Below are positions 1-9,743 of a DNA stretch of 64,000 nucleotides, in pieces (position 1 is the first letter of the stretch; every line of letters begins with the position of its first letter). The DNA comes from Verrucomicrobium sp. BvORR034. GTDB taxonomy: Bacteria; Verrucomicrobiota; Verrucomicrobiia; Verrucomicrobiales; Verrucomicrobiaceae. Position numbers and translations under genes: made by a program. Location: NCBI RefSeq assembly GCF_000739635.1, contig NZ_BATQ01000125.1, positions 1 to 64,000 of the forward strand, read 5' to 3'. Below the pieces are notes generated by a model that had not been told where the DNA came from, made no database searches, and was given only the letters and a program-made list of their open reading frames with translations.

Positions 1-92
1 AACTCATCAGATATTTCCTCCACCCTCAGAGGGCGGTTGAAACTGCGTTCAGAATACAAGGCATCAAATTGATCCAAAGACAAGTCTGTCAT
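1..92 (-). CDS. 5' end of an unrecognised protein (partial, runs off left edge)
   Basis: An ATG at 90-92 on the minus strand opens a frame that stays open for 30 codons to the window edge. The peptide begins MTDLSLDQFDALYSERSF and continues with a charged stretch ending EEISDE. It starts 23 bases after the stop of the 254-residue gene, so it looks like the next gene of the same transcript. An acidic N terminus of this kind is common in immunity proteins of the SMI1/KNR4 type, but 30 residues cannot establish a family. No clear Shine-Dalgarno sequence is visible. Confidence 0.45.
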   Translation of the reverse strand, partial: MTDLSLDQFDALYSERSFNRPLRVEEISDE

Positions 93-115
93 ACTCAATA
101 TATTGGATAGTTACT

Positions 116-880
116 CTAATCGATTCGCCATATCCCTCCATCAGCCCAGTATGAGCCTTTCCCATACCGTTGCGCAACCATTTCTTGCCTCAGTTCAGAG
201 TGCAAGTCCCTTAAGGCCTCCTCTCGTTCGGAGGTATAGCATGGGCTAAAGGTACCAAACAAGTTATGTGCAACCCTCCCAAAATATCCCGGATTCTTAT
301 CCGGTGGAAGTAAATCGCCCGCCAATTGAGCAGCCACAAGATCAATCTGTCCCGCAGGCGACTCGAAGTAGACTTGTTTGGCCATTGCATTCACGTCCAG
401 TATAGGAGCTAACACAGCAATACATGCTGTTGCACCTCTCATTCCTACACGAGTCGATGCGCGGATGCGCTTGGTCAAACTTTTTGAGAATGGTTGCCCT
501 TTCGAGATGCGGTTGCTGGCTTCAGCAAATGGCGACGCCTTTGCAATCGTCGCTTGCGACTCAGTCCGACTGACCGAATCAAACCACTTGATGTACGCAT
601 CGTTCGAATTGGTGACTGCACGCTTTATCAGCTCCGAGGCTCGCAATTCTGCCTCTGCAGCAGTTAGGCTTTGGCCTCGCGTGGGATCTAGCCCATCCTT
701 TTTCATGCTAGCGATGACACCAGGCAGAGCTTCGTCCACGAGCTCGGTGTAGTATGGATGACCTGCATTACCATGAGGATGAGCGCTCTTCAACCTCATC
801 AAGTCAACTTGCTTTGCAACAGCACCGTTAATTCCCGCTTTCTCCATCGAACTTACCGGGATTTGACGGTAGTCCCTCAT
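116..880 (-). CDS. unrecognised protein with a faint HNH-toxin-like N-terminal segment
   Basis: 254 residues, no signal peptide. Residues 6-55 read IPVSSMEKAGINGAVAKQ, then AHPHGNAGHPYYTELVDEAL. The H-x(3)-HP-x-Y-x(3)-V spacing recalls the second half of AHH-type HNH/Endonuclease VII toxin domains, but the paired histidines that precede the IPVS-like segment there are missing. The frame is closed only about 17 codons above this ATG, so the gene is not simply the end of a longer Rhs-like ORF. The C-terminal half (one hydrophobic segment near residue 155, then a charged tail) is unrecognised. It lies third in a minus-strand run with a further small gene directly downstream, a layout compatible with toxin/immunity pairs. 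Function is not established. Confidence 0.6.
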   Translation of the reverse strand: MRDYRQIPVSSMEKAGINGAVAKQVDLMRLKSAHPHGNAGHPYYTELVDEALPGVIASMKKDGLDPTRGQSLTAAEAELRASELIKRAVTNSNDAYIKWFDSVSRTESQATIAKASPFAEASNRISKGQPFSKSLTKRIRASTRVGMRGATACIAVLAPILDVNAMAKQVYFESPAGQIDLVAAQLAGDLLPPDKNPGYFGRVAHNLFGTFSPCYTSEREEALRDLHSELRQEMVAQRYGKGSYWADGGIWRID

Positions 881-938
881 AGCCTGTCTTGTGGCATTTT
901 GCCCAATGGTGGCTGTTGGCTCGGCCTGTTATGGGGTG

Positions 939-1364
939 TCACTTTTCTTCTTTGGGGTAGATTTGGACCCTTGGCTGAGAGCCCGACCGAAGGACGCCCT
1001 GCAACCACAACGTACCGTCTGGCTGGCACCCAAGCGTCAGAGTTCCACCGCCACCGCCACCTTTTGTAAAACTGACCATCAAACTATCATCAACCATATA
1101 GAGCATCTTGGGATCCAAGAATCTCGAACGAGGCGACAAGCCTGCGAGCCAGTCGTTTGACAGAATCAGGTTGTCGCGAGCTTCAGCTTCCAAGATTGCC
1201 TTAAGATCCTTGGAAAGCCACTCCAAGTCAGACTCCGTGGTTAGGTAATCCCGCAATCGATAGAGCCGCTCATCCGGCCGCGTCGCTCGATCCACATAGC
1301 CCACGAAAAGAGCGCATGCACTTCCAAGCACAAACAATAGTATCGCATTCACCGTCCTCATCAT
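939..1364 (-). CDS. small membrane-anchored hypothetical protein
   Basis: 141 residues. Residues 4-23 (VNAILLFVLGSACALFVGYV) form a single N-terminal membrane segment or uncleaved signal. The remainder is soluble, charged in the middle, with a run of six glycines (about residues 102-107) followed by a short beta-rich end. The start lies 3 bases after the stop of the upstream 211-residue gene, so the two are almost certainly cotranscribed. I recognise no family. The glycine run and lower G+C set it apart from the core genes to the right. Confidence 0.6.
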   Translation of the reverse strand: MMRTVNAILLFVLGSACALFVGYVDRATRPDERLYRLRDYLTTESDLEWLSKDLKAILEAEARDNLILSNDWLAGLSPRSRFLDPKMLYMVDDSLMVSFTKGGGGGGTLTLGCQPDGTLWLQGVLRSGSQPRVQIYPKEEK

Positions 1365-1367
1365 TGT

Positions 1368-2003
1368 CTATTCACCTGCCTGCGCCTCCAACTTCTTGAT
1401 CAGTTCGAACAACTCCACAAAAGTGCTGCCATCAGGATTCACACCGGGTATCGATCTCAGTTTCTCGGCATATTTCCTCAAAGGCCCCACCGAGCGAACC
1501 GTGCCGACTCTTCTCAAACCCATAGCGGCTACTGCAGAGTATCCAAACTCGTTGTCCCCTTCCTTCTTGTCGCTGAGGAACTCAATGAGGATCGTCTCGT
1601 TCTCCTCGCAGGGGTACTTTGAAAGGATCGACAAACACCTGTCCTTCACGACATCTCCCAACGGGCCATCGTTCCTTCCCAGCAGCGGTCTTAGCCTGAA
1701 TCGGACCCACTTCAACTCGTCATTCCCCAAATCACCACGCGCCCGAAGCGCATCGAGAACAAAGTACACATGTTCGAAATCCGCCCTCCCGCTGATCAAC
1801 TTCTCCGAGAGAGCCACAAGCGCCGGTGCAAGCCCTTCAATGTGCGCAGACCTTTCAATCTCCCAGCCTTCAAGCGTGCCTGTAGCCAATCTCTCGCATA
1901 AGTAACGCCCCGAGGAAGGCTCACCGACTTCATCCAAAGACGAACTCCCCGCTGCATGCAAGGCGACGATAGCAGCAATGATCTGAAGACTTTGAAGGAT
2001 CAT
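1368..2003 (-). CDS. secreted hypothetical protein with HEAT-like helices
   Basis: 211 residues. The first 20 residues (MILQSLQIIAAIVALHAAGS) resemble a signal peptide or short membrane anchor. The rest is rich in amphipathic helices; the stretch ending SAVAAMGLRRVGTVRSVGPL is typical of HEAT-type repeats, in which AVAALGxIG units alternate with helices. This is the first gene of the minus-strand cluster reaching the left edge, and it starts just beyond the gap terminator. A scaffold or inhibitor role would be usual for HEAT-like proteins, but nothing here shows a partner. Confidence 0.6.
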   Translation of the reverse strand: MILQSLQIIAAIVALHAAGSSSLDEVGEPSSGRYLCERLATGTLEGWEIERSAHIEGLAPALVALSEKLISGRADFEHVYFVLDALRARGDLGNDELKWVRFRLRPLLGRNDGPLGDVVKDRCLSILSKYPCEENETILIEFLSDKKEGDNEFGYSAVAAMGLRRVGTVRSVGPLRKYAEKLRSIPGVNPDGSTFVELFELIKKLEAQAGE

Positions 2004-2032
2004 CTGGGGACCGTTTCCACCACTTCACAACA

Positions 2033-2066
2033 AAAAAGCCGACGAGGCAATCCTCGTCGGCTTTTT
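2033..2066 (-). terminator. intrinsic terminator, possibly bidirectional
   Basis: A perfect 15-base inverted repeat (aaaaagccgacgagg / cctcgtcggcttttt, loop caat) gives a strong G+C stem flanked by A and T runs on both sides. It lies 55 bases downstream of the gap stop and just upstream of the next minus-strand gene, so it most likely ends gap transcription. Confidence 0.85.
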
Positions 2067-2120
2067 AAATGATGCGACATACTAGATGCTACTTCTTGGA
2101 AGCAGCACCCGCAGGCCTGC

Positions 2121-3252
<1,132 letters not shown>

Positions 3253-3312
3253 CTTGCGAATGATTCACCCAGAAGCAGGAAAAGTGCCGCACTGATGGAG
3301 AAACCCGCCCCA

Positions 3313-4218
3313 TCATGCCGACCGTACTGGCCCAATGATGGCCTCTGTCATACGCATGGCCTGCGCGTTCGGCTTCACATCATGCACCCTGATGATTTCC
3401 CCGCCCGATTCACGCATCCACGAGGTAAGAGCCACCGTGGGCCACGCGCGATGCTCCAGCCGGGAGTCGCCCAGCAACATGCCCAGCATCGACTTGCGGG
3501 AGACACCCAGGACGAACGGCCGATCCTCCATCCGCAATTGGTCGAACCCGTTCAGCAGTTCCAGATTGTGGGCCAGGGTTTTTCCGAAGCCGAAGCCGGG
3601 ATCCAGAGCCACGCGCAGGGGATCAATGCCCGCCCGGGCCAGCGTGTCCAGCCGCTCGACAAAGAAGTCTCTCACGTCCTGCACAACATCCCGGTAGTAA
3701 GGTTGTGCCTGCATGGTGCGTGGGGTGCCCTGCATGTGCATGACGATCACCCCTGCTGAGGTGCCAGCCACCGCCTCCAGCATGCCGGGCTCACGGAGAC
3801 CGTTCACGTCATTCACAATATCTGCCCCCGCAGCCACGGCCTCCCGGGCCACCTCAGGCTTCATGGTATCAATAGAGATGAGCGCCCGCGTCCGCCCACG
3901 CAGCTCGCTGATGACGGGGACCACCCGTTTGATTTCATCCGCCACGTTCACCGGCTCGGCACCGGGGCGGGTGGACTCACCACCTATGTCCAGCACATCG
4001 GCCCCATCTTCCGCCATCTCCATCCCCCGCTCCACCGCGAGCGCAGTGCCAAAGAACCTGCCGCCGTCCGAAAAGGAATCGGGCGTCACATTGAGCACGC
4101 CCATGACCCAGCCGCGGGTAGTGAACTCATGGTTCTGATGATGGATGCGCCAGAGAGTGCCCATGGGAGGAAATGAAAAGCGCATGGTGGACAGTCCCTT
4201 CCTCCCTTCAAGCGCCAT
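3313..4218 (-). CDS. folP: dihydropteroate synthase
   Basis: 301 residues. It condenses 6-hydroxymethyl-dihydropterin diphosphate with p-aminobenzoate to give dihydropteroate in folate synthesis, the step blocked by sulfonamides. Signatures are GVLNVTPDSFSDGG near residues 40-53, DIGGESTRPGA (about 97-107), ISIDTMKPEVA, DVNGL, DPGFGFGKT and the late GVSRKS block, all in family order. There are about 35 residues before the first beta strand, longer than usual; an internal ATG at 4183-4185 would shorten this to about 24. It points away from the 4345 gene, leaving a 126-base divergent spacer. Confidence 0.95.
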   Translation of the reverse strand: MALEGRKGLSTMRFSFPPMGTLWRIHHQNHEFTTRGWVMGVLNVTPDSFSDGGRFFGTALAVERGMEMAEDGADVLDIGGESTRPGAEPVNVADEIKRVVPVISELRGRTRALISIDTMKPEVAREAVAAGADIVNDVNGLREPGMLEAVAGTSAGVIVMHMQGTPRTMQAQPYYRDVVQDVRDFFVERLDTLARAGIDPLRVALDPGFGFGKTLAHNLELLNGFDQLRMEDRPFVLGVSRKSMLGMLLGDSRLEHRAWPTVALTSWMRESGGEIIRVHDVKPNAQAMRMTEAIIGPVRSA

Positions 4219-4344
4219 TCCGCAGATTCGACAAAATCTGTTTCAAAATACGAGATTCATTGTCCAACAACCTTCCGCTGAAAGTGTCTCAGGCTGCGCG
4301 AGATTCCTCAATCGACAATCCCCCCAACTGATCTACGATTTCCC

Positions 4345-5940
4345 ATGGCCCGGCCTTTTATTCTTCTAACAGTGCTGGTGGCGTCGGGTGTGGGTGCAGG
4401 TCTGCTGATGCAGCAGCTACAAAAGCCCTCCTCCCCATCGTCCCGCCCCGCCCCTTCCTCCTCCCCCTCGTCTGGCCAGACGTCCTCCAGTAATCAATCG
4501 CCAGAGCCAGGGGCGGAACTCGGCTCCATACCCCCACCCCGCCTGCCCGGGTTGGATCCCTCCGTGGACATGGAGGCTCCTCCGCTACCGGGGACTTCTG
4601 GTTCAGCCGAGGAGGTCAAAACGCTGCAATCGCAGGTGACCTACCTGCAGGAACAGGTGGACATCCTGCGCAATGAGAACTCCACCCTGCTGGACAAGCT
4701 GGCCTCTCTGACCGGGAAAAACCCGATTCTCACGCCTCCCTGCAGCCCGGGCATGAAGTCCCCCTCCAACGAGGAGGCACCTGACTTCGTAGGCATCGGG
4801 ATCGAGCTGGTGAAAACGCGCGAGATCCAGGACATCCCCCTGCCCACCCTCTCAGTGGACCGCGCGGAGGTGGAGAATCGAATCGCTGCCTGGCTCGCCA
4901 AGCAGTTTCCGCCCACCTATGGCAAGCAATTCGGCAGGGCGCTCGCCGCGGTCGGCGCGATACCGGAGCCCGTCGATGCCATCGCGCTGAAGGCCGCCTT
5001 CCTCTCCCACCAGATCGGGGGCTGGTTTGATCAGGAGAGCCAGACCCTCCTCATGGCGGAGCATGGGAGCGAGCGGGAGAACGCCCTGGCCCTGGCCTAC
5101 GGCTATCTCTTCAAGCACTACGGCAAAGCCGTCTTTCCCGCCGAGACCAAGCCTCTGACGCTGGATCAGCGCCTCGCCCGGGAGTCCCTACTGGCAGGCG
5201 ACGCCTCCCTGACGCGCTTCCTCCACGCACTCCGCCACCCTGACAAAGGGGGCGGCGGCGGCGTCGGCGAGGATCCGGACGACCCCTCCCGGGCGGTCCC
5301 TATTCCCAATTTCCTGCGCGAACTGGAGTTGCTCCCCTTTGGGATGGGGTTCGACTTCATGCAGTCCATGCACAGCATCGGCAGCTGGGAGCAGGTGAAT
5401 GCCACCTACGACCGCCTCCCCACAGCGTCCGCCGAGATCCTGGATCCCCAGCTGTACCTGGCTGAGGAGCCCTTCCGCCCCCTCACCCTTCACCTTCCCG
5501 AAAAGAAGATCGCTGGTGCTGCCCCCGTCTGGGAGGATACCATGGGACCGCTGGGCATGGTGCTGCTGCTGAAGCAGCACGTGGCCGAGCCCATCGCCGC
5601 TGGCACCGCTCCCGGTTGGGCGAATGACACCTGGCTCACCTACTCAGCGGGAGAAGGGACCCAGCGCGACCACGCTGTCTGGCAGACCCTGTGGAAGGAC
5701 AGCAATGCGGCGGACGCCTTTTTCTCCGCCATGCGCACCGGGCTCCTCAGCCGGTACAAAGGAGCCACCCCCTCAGCCAAGGCTGCCAAGGGAGTCTTTC
5801 AGCTCGATGGCCCGGAGCGTTTCGTGGTCATGGAGCGCACCCACAACGGTCAGGGCGTGCTGTTCATCGATGCCGCCACGGAGGCGTTTGCCAGGGCTGC
5901 GGAGAAAACCCTCCTGACACCGTCAAACTCGGGCAAATAG
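4345..5940 (+). CDS. membrane-anchored, degenerate metallopeptidase-like protein
   Basis: 531 residues. Residues 4-23 are hydrophobic (signal or anchor), followed by a Pro/Ser-rich spacer (25-60) and a coiled-coil-like stretch (about 90-120). The region from about 200 onward follows a family of bacterial zinc-peptidase-like proteins: an ALAYGYLFKHYGK segment, ARESLLAGDAS, LPFGMGFDFMQSMHSIGSW then VNATYDRLPTASAEILDPQLY, and a late W-x(4)-GPLGM block. In active members the first of these segments carries HExxH; here no HExxH or equivalent is visible, so the protein is probably catalytically dead. A GGGGG loop interrupts the middle. The partner or role is unknown; an envelope-located scaffold is my inference. 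Confidence 0.7.
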   Translation: MARPFILLTVLVASGVGAGLLMQQLQKPSSPSSRPAPSSSPSSGQTSSSNQSPEPGAELGSIPPPRLPGLDPSVDMEAPPLPGTSGSAEEVKTLQSQVTYLQEQVDILRNENSTLLDKLASLTGKNPILTPPCSPGMKSPSNEEAPDFVGIGIELVKTREIQDIPLPTLSVDRAEVENRIAAWLAKQFPPTYGKQFGRALAAVGAIPEPVDAIALKAAFLSHQIGGWFDQESQTLLMAEHGSERENALALAYGYLFKHYGKAVFPAETKPLTLDQRLARESLLAGDASLTRFLHALRHPDKGGGGGVGEDPDDPSRAVPIPNFLRELELLPFGMGFDFMQSMHSIGSWEQVNATYDRLPTASAEILDPQLYLAEEPFRPLTLHLPEKKIAGAAPVWEDTMGPLGMVLLLKQHVAEPIAAGTAPGWANDTWLTYSAGEGTQRDHAVWQTLWKDSNAADAFFSAMRTGLLSRYKGATPSAKAAKGVFQLDGPERFVVMERTHNGQGVLFIDAATEAFARAAEKTLLTPSNSGK

Positions 5941-6035
5941 CCGCCCCTCCCGCCCCCTCGATCGCTGGCTCTCATGTTGCCTTCCCAACGGGAACGTGGC
6001 ATGAAATAGCATCGCTTCTTTTTTCAATCGCACCC

Positions 6036-6311
6036 ATGACCTCAAAGCAAGTATTTTACTCTGGCCGAGTCCAGGGCGTAGGATTTCGATACACCGTCAA
6101 GCGCCTTGCCTCTGGCTTCGAGGTCACAGGCTGGGTGAAGAACCTGCCCGACGGCCGGGTGGAGCTACAGGCCAACTCGTATGATGAGGAGGAGCTTGAT
6201 GCCTTTCTGGAGGACATTCAGAACAGCTCACTGGGCGGGAACATCAAGGAAGTGGAAGTGAACAACATCGCCCCTCTGACCGGTGTCAGAGGCTTTACCA
6301 TCGTTTCCTGA
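6036..6311 (+). CDS. acyP: acylphosphatase
   Basis: 91 residues, the normal family length. It hydrolyses carboxyl-phosphate bonds such as acetyl phosphate. The signature GRVQGVGFRYTVKRLA carries the phosphate-binding arginine (R18), and GWVKNLPDGRVEL carries the catalytic asparagine (N36). The ATG at 6036 gives the canonical N terminus; longer frames upstream overlap the end of the preceding gene. An ABC transporter operon starts 10 bases later, so cotranscription is likely. Confidence 0.95.
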   Translation: MTSKQVFYSGRVQGVGFRYTVKRLASGFEVTGWVKNLPDGRVELQANSYDEEELDAFLEDIQNSSLGGNIKEVEVNNIAPLTGVRGFTIVS

Positions 6312-6321
6312 ATACGCGGCC

Positions 6322-7209
6322 ATGGATGCCCCCTCTCCCTCTGCCTCCCCGACACCCGCCGTGACGGTTGAAAACCTCACCAAGGTGTTCAAGTCGGGTT
6401 TTACCAAGAAACCGCTTCTGGCCGTCAAACAGCTCAGCTTCGAAGTGAAGGCAGGAGAAGTGTATGGCCTGATCGGCCCCAACGGCTGCGGCAAGTCCAC
6501 CACCATGAAGGTGATGCTGGGTCTCCTCAAAGCCACGCAAGGCAGAGCCACCATCTTTGGCCGGGACAGCGAGGAGGTGGCCAGCCGGCAGGACGTGGGC
6601 TTCCTGCCAGAGAATCCCTATTTCTACAAGCACCTGAGCGGCCGGGAGACGCTCAACTTCTACGGCAGACTCTGCGGCCTGCGGGGTGCCGAGCTCAAGG
6701 ACCGCACAGAGGCCATGCTGGAACTCACGGGCCTGACTCACGCCGCCGAGCGCCGGGTGGGAGGCTACTCCAAGGGCATGCTGCAACGTGTGGGCCTGGG
6801 CCAGGCCCTCATCCATGAGCCCCGCCTTCTCATCCTGGACGAACCCACTGCCGGGGTGGACCCCGTGGGCTCCCGCCGCATTCGCGATCTCATTCTGGAA
6901 CTCAAACAACGGGGCATCACCATCGTGGTCACCTCCCACCTGCTCGAGCAGATGCAGGAGGTGTGCGATCGCGTGGGCATCATGTCCAACGGCCGGATGG
7001 TGAGCGAAGGCAAACTGGAGGAGCTGATCTCCGTGGAGAACCAGACGGAACTCATCCTGCAGGATGCACCGCCGGAACTGCTCGCAAAGATTCGCGCCCT
7101 CGTGCAGGAGGCGGGCGGCAAAAGCCAGGTGGTCTCGGAGGGCAAACCTCGCACCACGCTTGAAAAACTCTTCCTCCAGTCCACCACCCAGACGGGTGAT
7201 GGCGAATGA
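6322..7209 (+). CDS. ABC transporter ATP-binding protein (ABC-2 type exporter)
   Basis: 295 residues from the ATG at 6322. A GTG at 6283 would add 13 residues but overlaps acyP, so the ATG is preferred. Walker A is GPNGCGKS (52-59), the signature is YSKGMLQRVGLGQAL, Walker B is LLILDEPTAGVDP, and the switch histidine lies in VVTSHLLEQM. The C-terminal 60 residues are the accessory domain usual in CcmA/NatA-type ATPases. The membrane subunit follows with an ATGA stop/start overlap. Substrate cannot be read from sequence. Confidence 0.93.
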   Translation: MDAPSPSASPTPAVTVENLTKVFKSGFTKKPLLAVKQLSFEVKAGEVYGLIGPNGCGKSTTMKVMLGLLKATQGRATIFGRDSEEVASRQDVGFLPENPYFYKHLSGRETLNFYGRLCGLRGAELKDRTEAMLELTGLTHAAERRVGGYSKGMLQRVGLGQALIHEPRLLILDEPTAGVDPVGSRRIRDLILELKQRGITIVVTSHLLEQMQEVCDRVGIMSNGRMVSEGKLEELISVENQTELILQDAPPELLAKIRALVQEAGGKSQVVSEGKPRTTLEKLFLQSTTQTGDGE

Positions 7210-8138
7210 TCTCGATCTGCCCTCAGCCTCCCATGTCCTCAGCCTCCACCCGCTCTGCCTACACGTCCTTTTCGCCAGGTCGCATCTGGACCATGGCCAC
7301 GCATACCGTCACGCAGCTGATCCGGATGCGTATCCTCGTCTTCATGGGGATCATCAGCATGGTCATCGTGATCGCCGCCTTTGCCTTCCCGGCGGTGAGC
7401 CCTGAGCAGCAGTTGAAGCTGCTCAAGGACTGGACCTTTGGCGCGCTTCAGGTGTTCTTCGTCATCATCGCCATCGCGGCCACCGGGCTGTTGATCCCCC
7501 GCGATCTGGAGGATCGCACGCTCTACACCACGCTGAGCAAGCCGGTGCCCCGCTATGAGTACCTGATCGGCAAGTTGCTTGGCGTCATGCTGCTGCTGGG
7601 GAGCGGCTTGTTGCTGATGGATCTGGTCTTCAGCCTCATGTTGTACGTCAAGCAGTCCCTCATCATCTCCAGCCAGATCGCAGCTCTGGAGAAGGAGCAG
7701 GCGGCGACCCCGGAAAACATCGCCTTCATCAAGGATCTCAACTCGCGCTTCGGCCTTACTTATAGTCTGCATGGTGCGGTCTGGGCCATCTTCCTGAAGG
7801 CCTCCGTCGTAGCGGCGGTGTCGCTGCTCATCTCCTGCTTTGCCAGCTCCACCCTCTTCACCATTTTGGTGGGCATCGCCTTCGTGATTGCTGGTCAGGG
7901 TCAGGCGCTGCTGCGGGAGTGGTTCCTGGACAAGATGTCCGGCTTTTGGCAAAAGTTCTTGAGCGGAGCCATCGCGGTCTTTTGCCCGGATCTCACGCTC
8001 TTTGACATCGCTGAGCCCGCCATCCGCGGCGAGATCATACCACTAGGAGTGCTCACAGAGGTAACCGGCATCGCGCTGCTTTACATCGTGGGATACACCA
8101 GCGTGGCATACCTGTTTTTTGTGGAGAAGGAACTCTAG
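7206..8138 (+). CDS. ABC-2 type transporter permease
   Basis: 310 residues with about six hydrophobic segments (roughly 40-65, 75-100, 125-150, 195-235, 255-275, 285-305). The first cytoplasmic loop after segment two has RDLEDRTLYTTLSKPVPR then YLIGKLLG, typical of ABC-2 permeases and NosY-like subunits. The start overlaps the ATPase stop in an ATGA; a later ATG at 7233 would remove nine residues with little predicted consequence. It works with the ATPase just upstream as an inner-membrane exporter. Confidence 0.88.
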   Translation: MISICPQPPMSSASTRSAYTSFSPGRIWTMATHTVTQLIRMRILVFMGIISMVIVIAAFAFPAVSPEQQLKLLKDWTFGALQVFFVIIAIAATGLLIPRDLEDRTLYTTLSKPVPRYEYLIGKLLGVMLLLGSGLLLMDLVFSLMLYVKQSLIISSQIAALEKEQAATPENIAFIKDLNSRFGLTYSLHGAVWAIFLKASVVAAVSLLISCFASSTLFTILVGIAFVIAGQGQALLREWFLDKMSGFWQKFLSGAIAVFCPDLTLFDIAEPAIRGEIIPLGVLTEVTGIALLYIVGYTSVAYLFFVEKEL

Positions 8139-8154
8139 TCCGACCACCCATCCC

Positions 8155-8931
8155 ATGAAGAACAAGATCCTTGGAGTGTTGCTGCTGGTCGCCATGGGAG
8201 TGGCCAAGGTCCCGCTGGAAGATCGTGTCGCAGCCACGCTGAAGGCGGCCGATTTGAGGGACGCCCCCATTCCGCTGAGCCTACAGGAGGCGATGGGACA
8301 GATGGCCTTCACCGCCGCGCTGGGTGGCCTCCGCTCTCTGGTGGCCAGCATCACCTATCTGCGGGCCTATGTGGCCTTTGAGGACCGCGACTGGGGACGA
8401 GTGGACAGCCTCATGACCCTGACCACCCGCATGCAGCCCCGGGAAGCAATGTACTGGGATGAAGCCGCCTGGCACATGGCCTACAACGCCGCCACCAGCA
8501 CCCAGCAGCGCGAGGATCTGCGGGCGGCCATCCGGAACAAAGACTTCCGCGACTACGTCCTGCGAGGGCTCAAGATTGTGCAGGAGGGGCTCGTGTACAA
8601 TCCGAACAACCCCAAGCTGCTCGTGCGGGAGGCGGAGATCTACCGTGACCGGCTGAAGGATCCCCGCCCCGCGGCGGAAGCGTTCCTGCTGGCCGCCAAA
8701 AATGGTGCCAAGCCTTTCTACGAGCGCATGGGGGCCTATGAGCTGGTGAAACTGGGCGAGCCCCCGGACTTGCAGCAGGCGTACGAGATTCTGAAACGAC
8801 ACTATGACAAGGGCTTCCGCTACCCCTCCGTGCTCAGGGATCTCGACATTCTGGAACGGAAACTCAACATCCCCGTCGGTCAGCGAGTGGGGCAGCCTTT
8901 GCCCCCCTCCCCGCAGCCTCGCCGGAAATAG
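8155..8931 (+). CDS. secreted or membrane-anchored repeat (TPR-like) protein linked to the ABC exporter
   Basis: 258 residues from the ATG at 8155, which gives a short hydrophobic N terminus (KILGVLLLVAMGVAKV). The body is helical with TPR-like spacing (LRAYVAFEDRDW; YNPNNPKLLVREAEIYRDRL; RPAAEAFLLAAKNGAKPFYE). The C terminus is proline-rich. It begins 16 bases after the permease stop, so it is the last gene of the acyP-ABC unit. No catalytic motif is seen; an envelope-side adaptor for the exporter is an inference from position only. Confidence 0.75.
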   Translation: MKNKILGVLLLVAMGVAKVPLEDRVAATLKAADLRDAPIPLSLQEAMGQMAFTAALGGLRSLVASITYLRAYVAFEDRDWGRVDSLMTLTTRMQPREAMYWDEAAWHMAYNAATSTQQREDLRAAIRNKDFRDYVLRGLKIVQEGLVYNPNNPKLLVREAEIYRDRLKDPRPAAEAFLLAAKNGAKPFYERMGAYELVKLGEPPDLQQAYEILKRHYDKGFRYPSVLRDLDILERKLNIPVGQRVGQPLPPSPQPRRK

Positions 8932-9020
8932 TCCCTCTGGAGAGCATTTTTCCTCCACAGACTGCTACGAGTGCTTGACCTGAACCCGGTCCGCGCCACG
9001 TTTAGACTTCGCCATCTTCC

Positions 9021-9743
9021 ATGCGTTACGCCATCTTCGGAGACATTCATGCCAACTGGGAAGCCCTGATGACCGTCATGGGTGACGCTCAGGAGCAGGA
9101 GTGCACCCACTATGTTTGCGTCGGGGACATTGTCGGCTACAACGCCAATCCGAGCGAATGCCTGGAGTACGTCAAGGCGCTCAATTGCCCTGTAGTCAAA
9201 GGCAACCACGACGAAGAAGCCACTCAGGACCGCACGCTCGACGAGCTCAATCCCCTCGCGGAAAGCGCCCTGCTGTGGACCCGACAGAAACTCACCCCTG
9301 ACCAGAAGCAATGGTTGCGGGATCTGAAGCTGGTGCGCCAGGTGCGGGACTTCACCATCGTCCACGCCACCCTCGATTCCCCCGGCAGCTGGGCTTATGT
9401 GACCAATCGCTTCGATGCGATGGCAAGCTTCAGCTACCAGTTCACGCAGCTCTGCTTCTATGGGCACACCCACGCACCTCGGGTGTACGAGAAGGACGAC
9501 ACCGTCCGTTGCCTGCGGGAGACAGATGCGACCCTGCGCCGCGGCGTGAAGTATTTTATCAATGTGGGTTCTGTGGGCCAGCCTCGCGACGGTGACTGGC
9601 GGTCCTCCTACGCCGTGTACGATGTCGAAAAGCAGACGGTCAACATCCGCCGTCTGGAATACGACTTGCGCACCGCGCAGCAGAAGATTTGCGACGCCGG
9701 ACTGCCCCCTATACTGGCGGAACGCCTTGCCCTCGGAAGATGA
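9021..9743 (+). CDS. calcineurin-like metallophosphoesterase
   Basis: 240 residues. All five metal-binding blocks are present: GDIHAN (D8, H10), GDIVGYN (D36), GNHDEE (N62, H63), VHATLDSP (about 115) and GHTHAPR (about 150). The fold matches the YfcE/diadenosine-tetraphosphatase-like branch acting on phosphodiesters or nucleotides; substrate is not predictable. The stop overlaps the next start (ATGA), so it is translationally coupled to a GT9 heptosyltransferase and may have a role in envelope sugar metabolism. Confidence 0.9.
   Translation: MRYAIFGDIHANWEALMTVMGDAQEQECTHYVCVGDIVGYNANPSECLEYVKALNCPVVKGNHDEEATQDRTLDELNPLAESALLWTRQKLTPDQKQWLRDLKLVRQVRDFTIVHATLDSPGSWAYVTNRFDAMASFSYQFTQLCFYGHTHAPRVYEKDDTVRCLRETDATLRRGVKYFINVGSVGQPRDGDWRSSYAVYDVEKQTVNIRRLEYDLRTAQQKICDAGLPPILAERLALGR

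Noticed and set aside
879-889. Third copy of the RAYT-side word tagcctgtctt
   Set aside because: Only 11 bases and at a gene start; likely chance.
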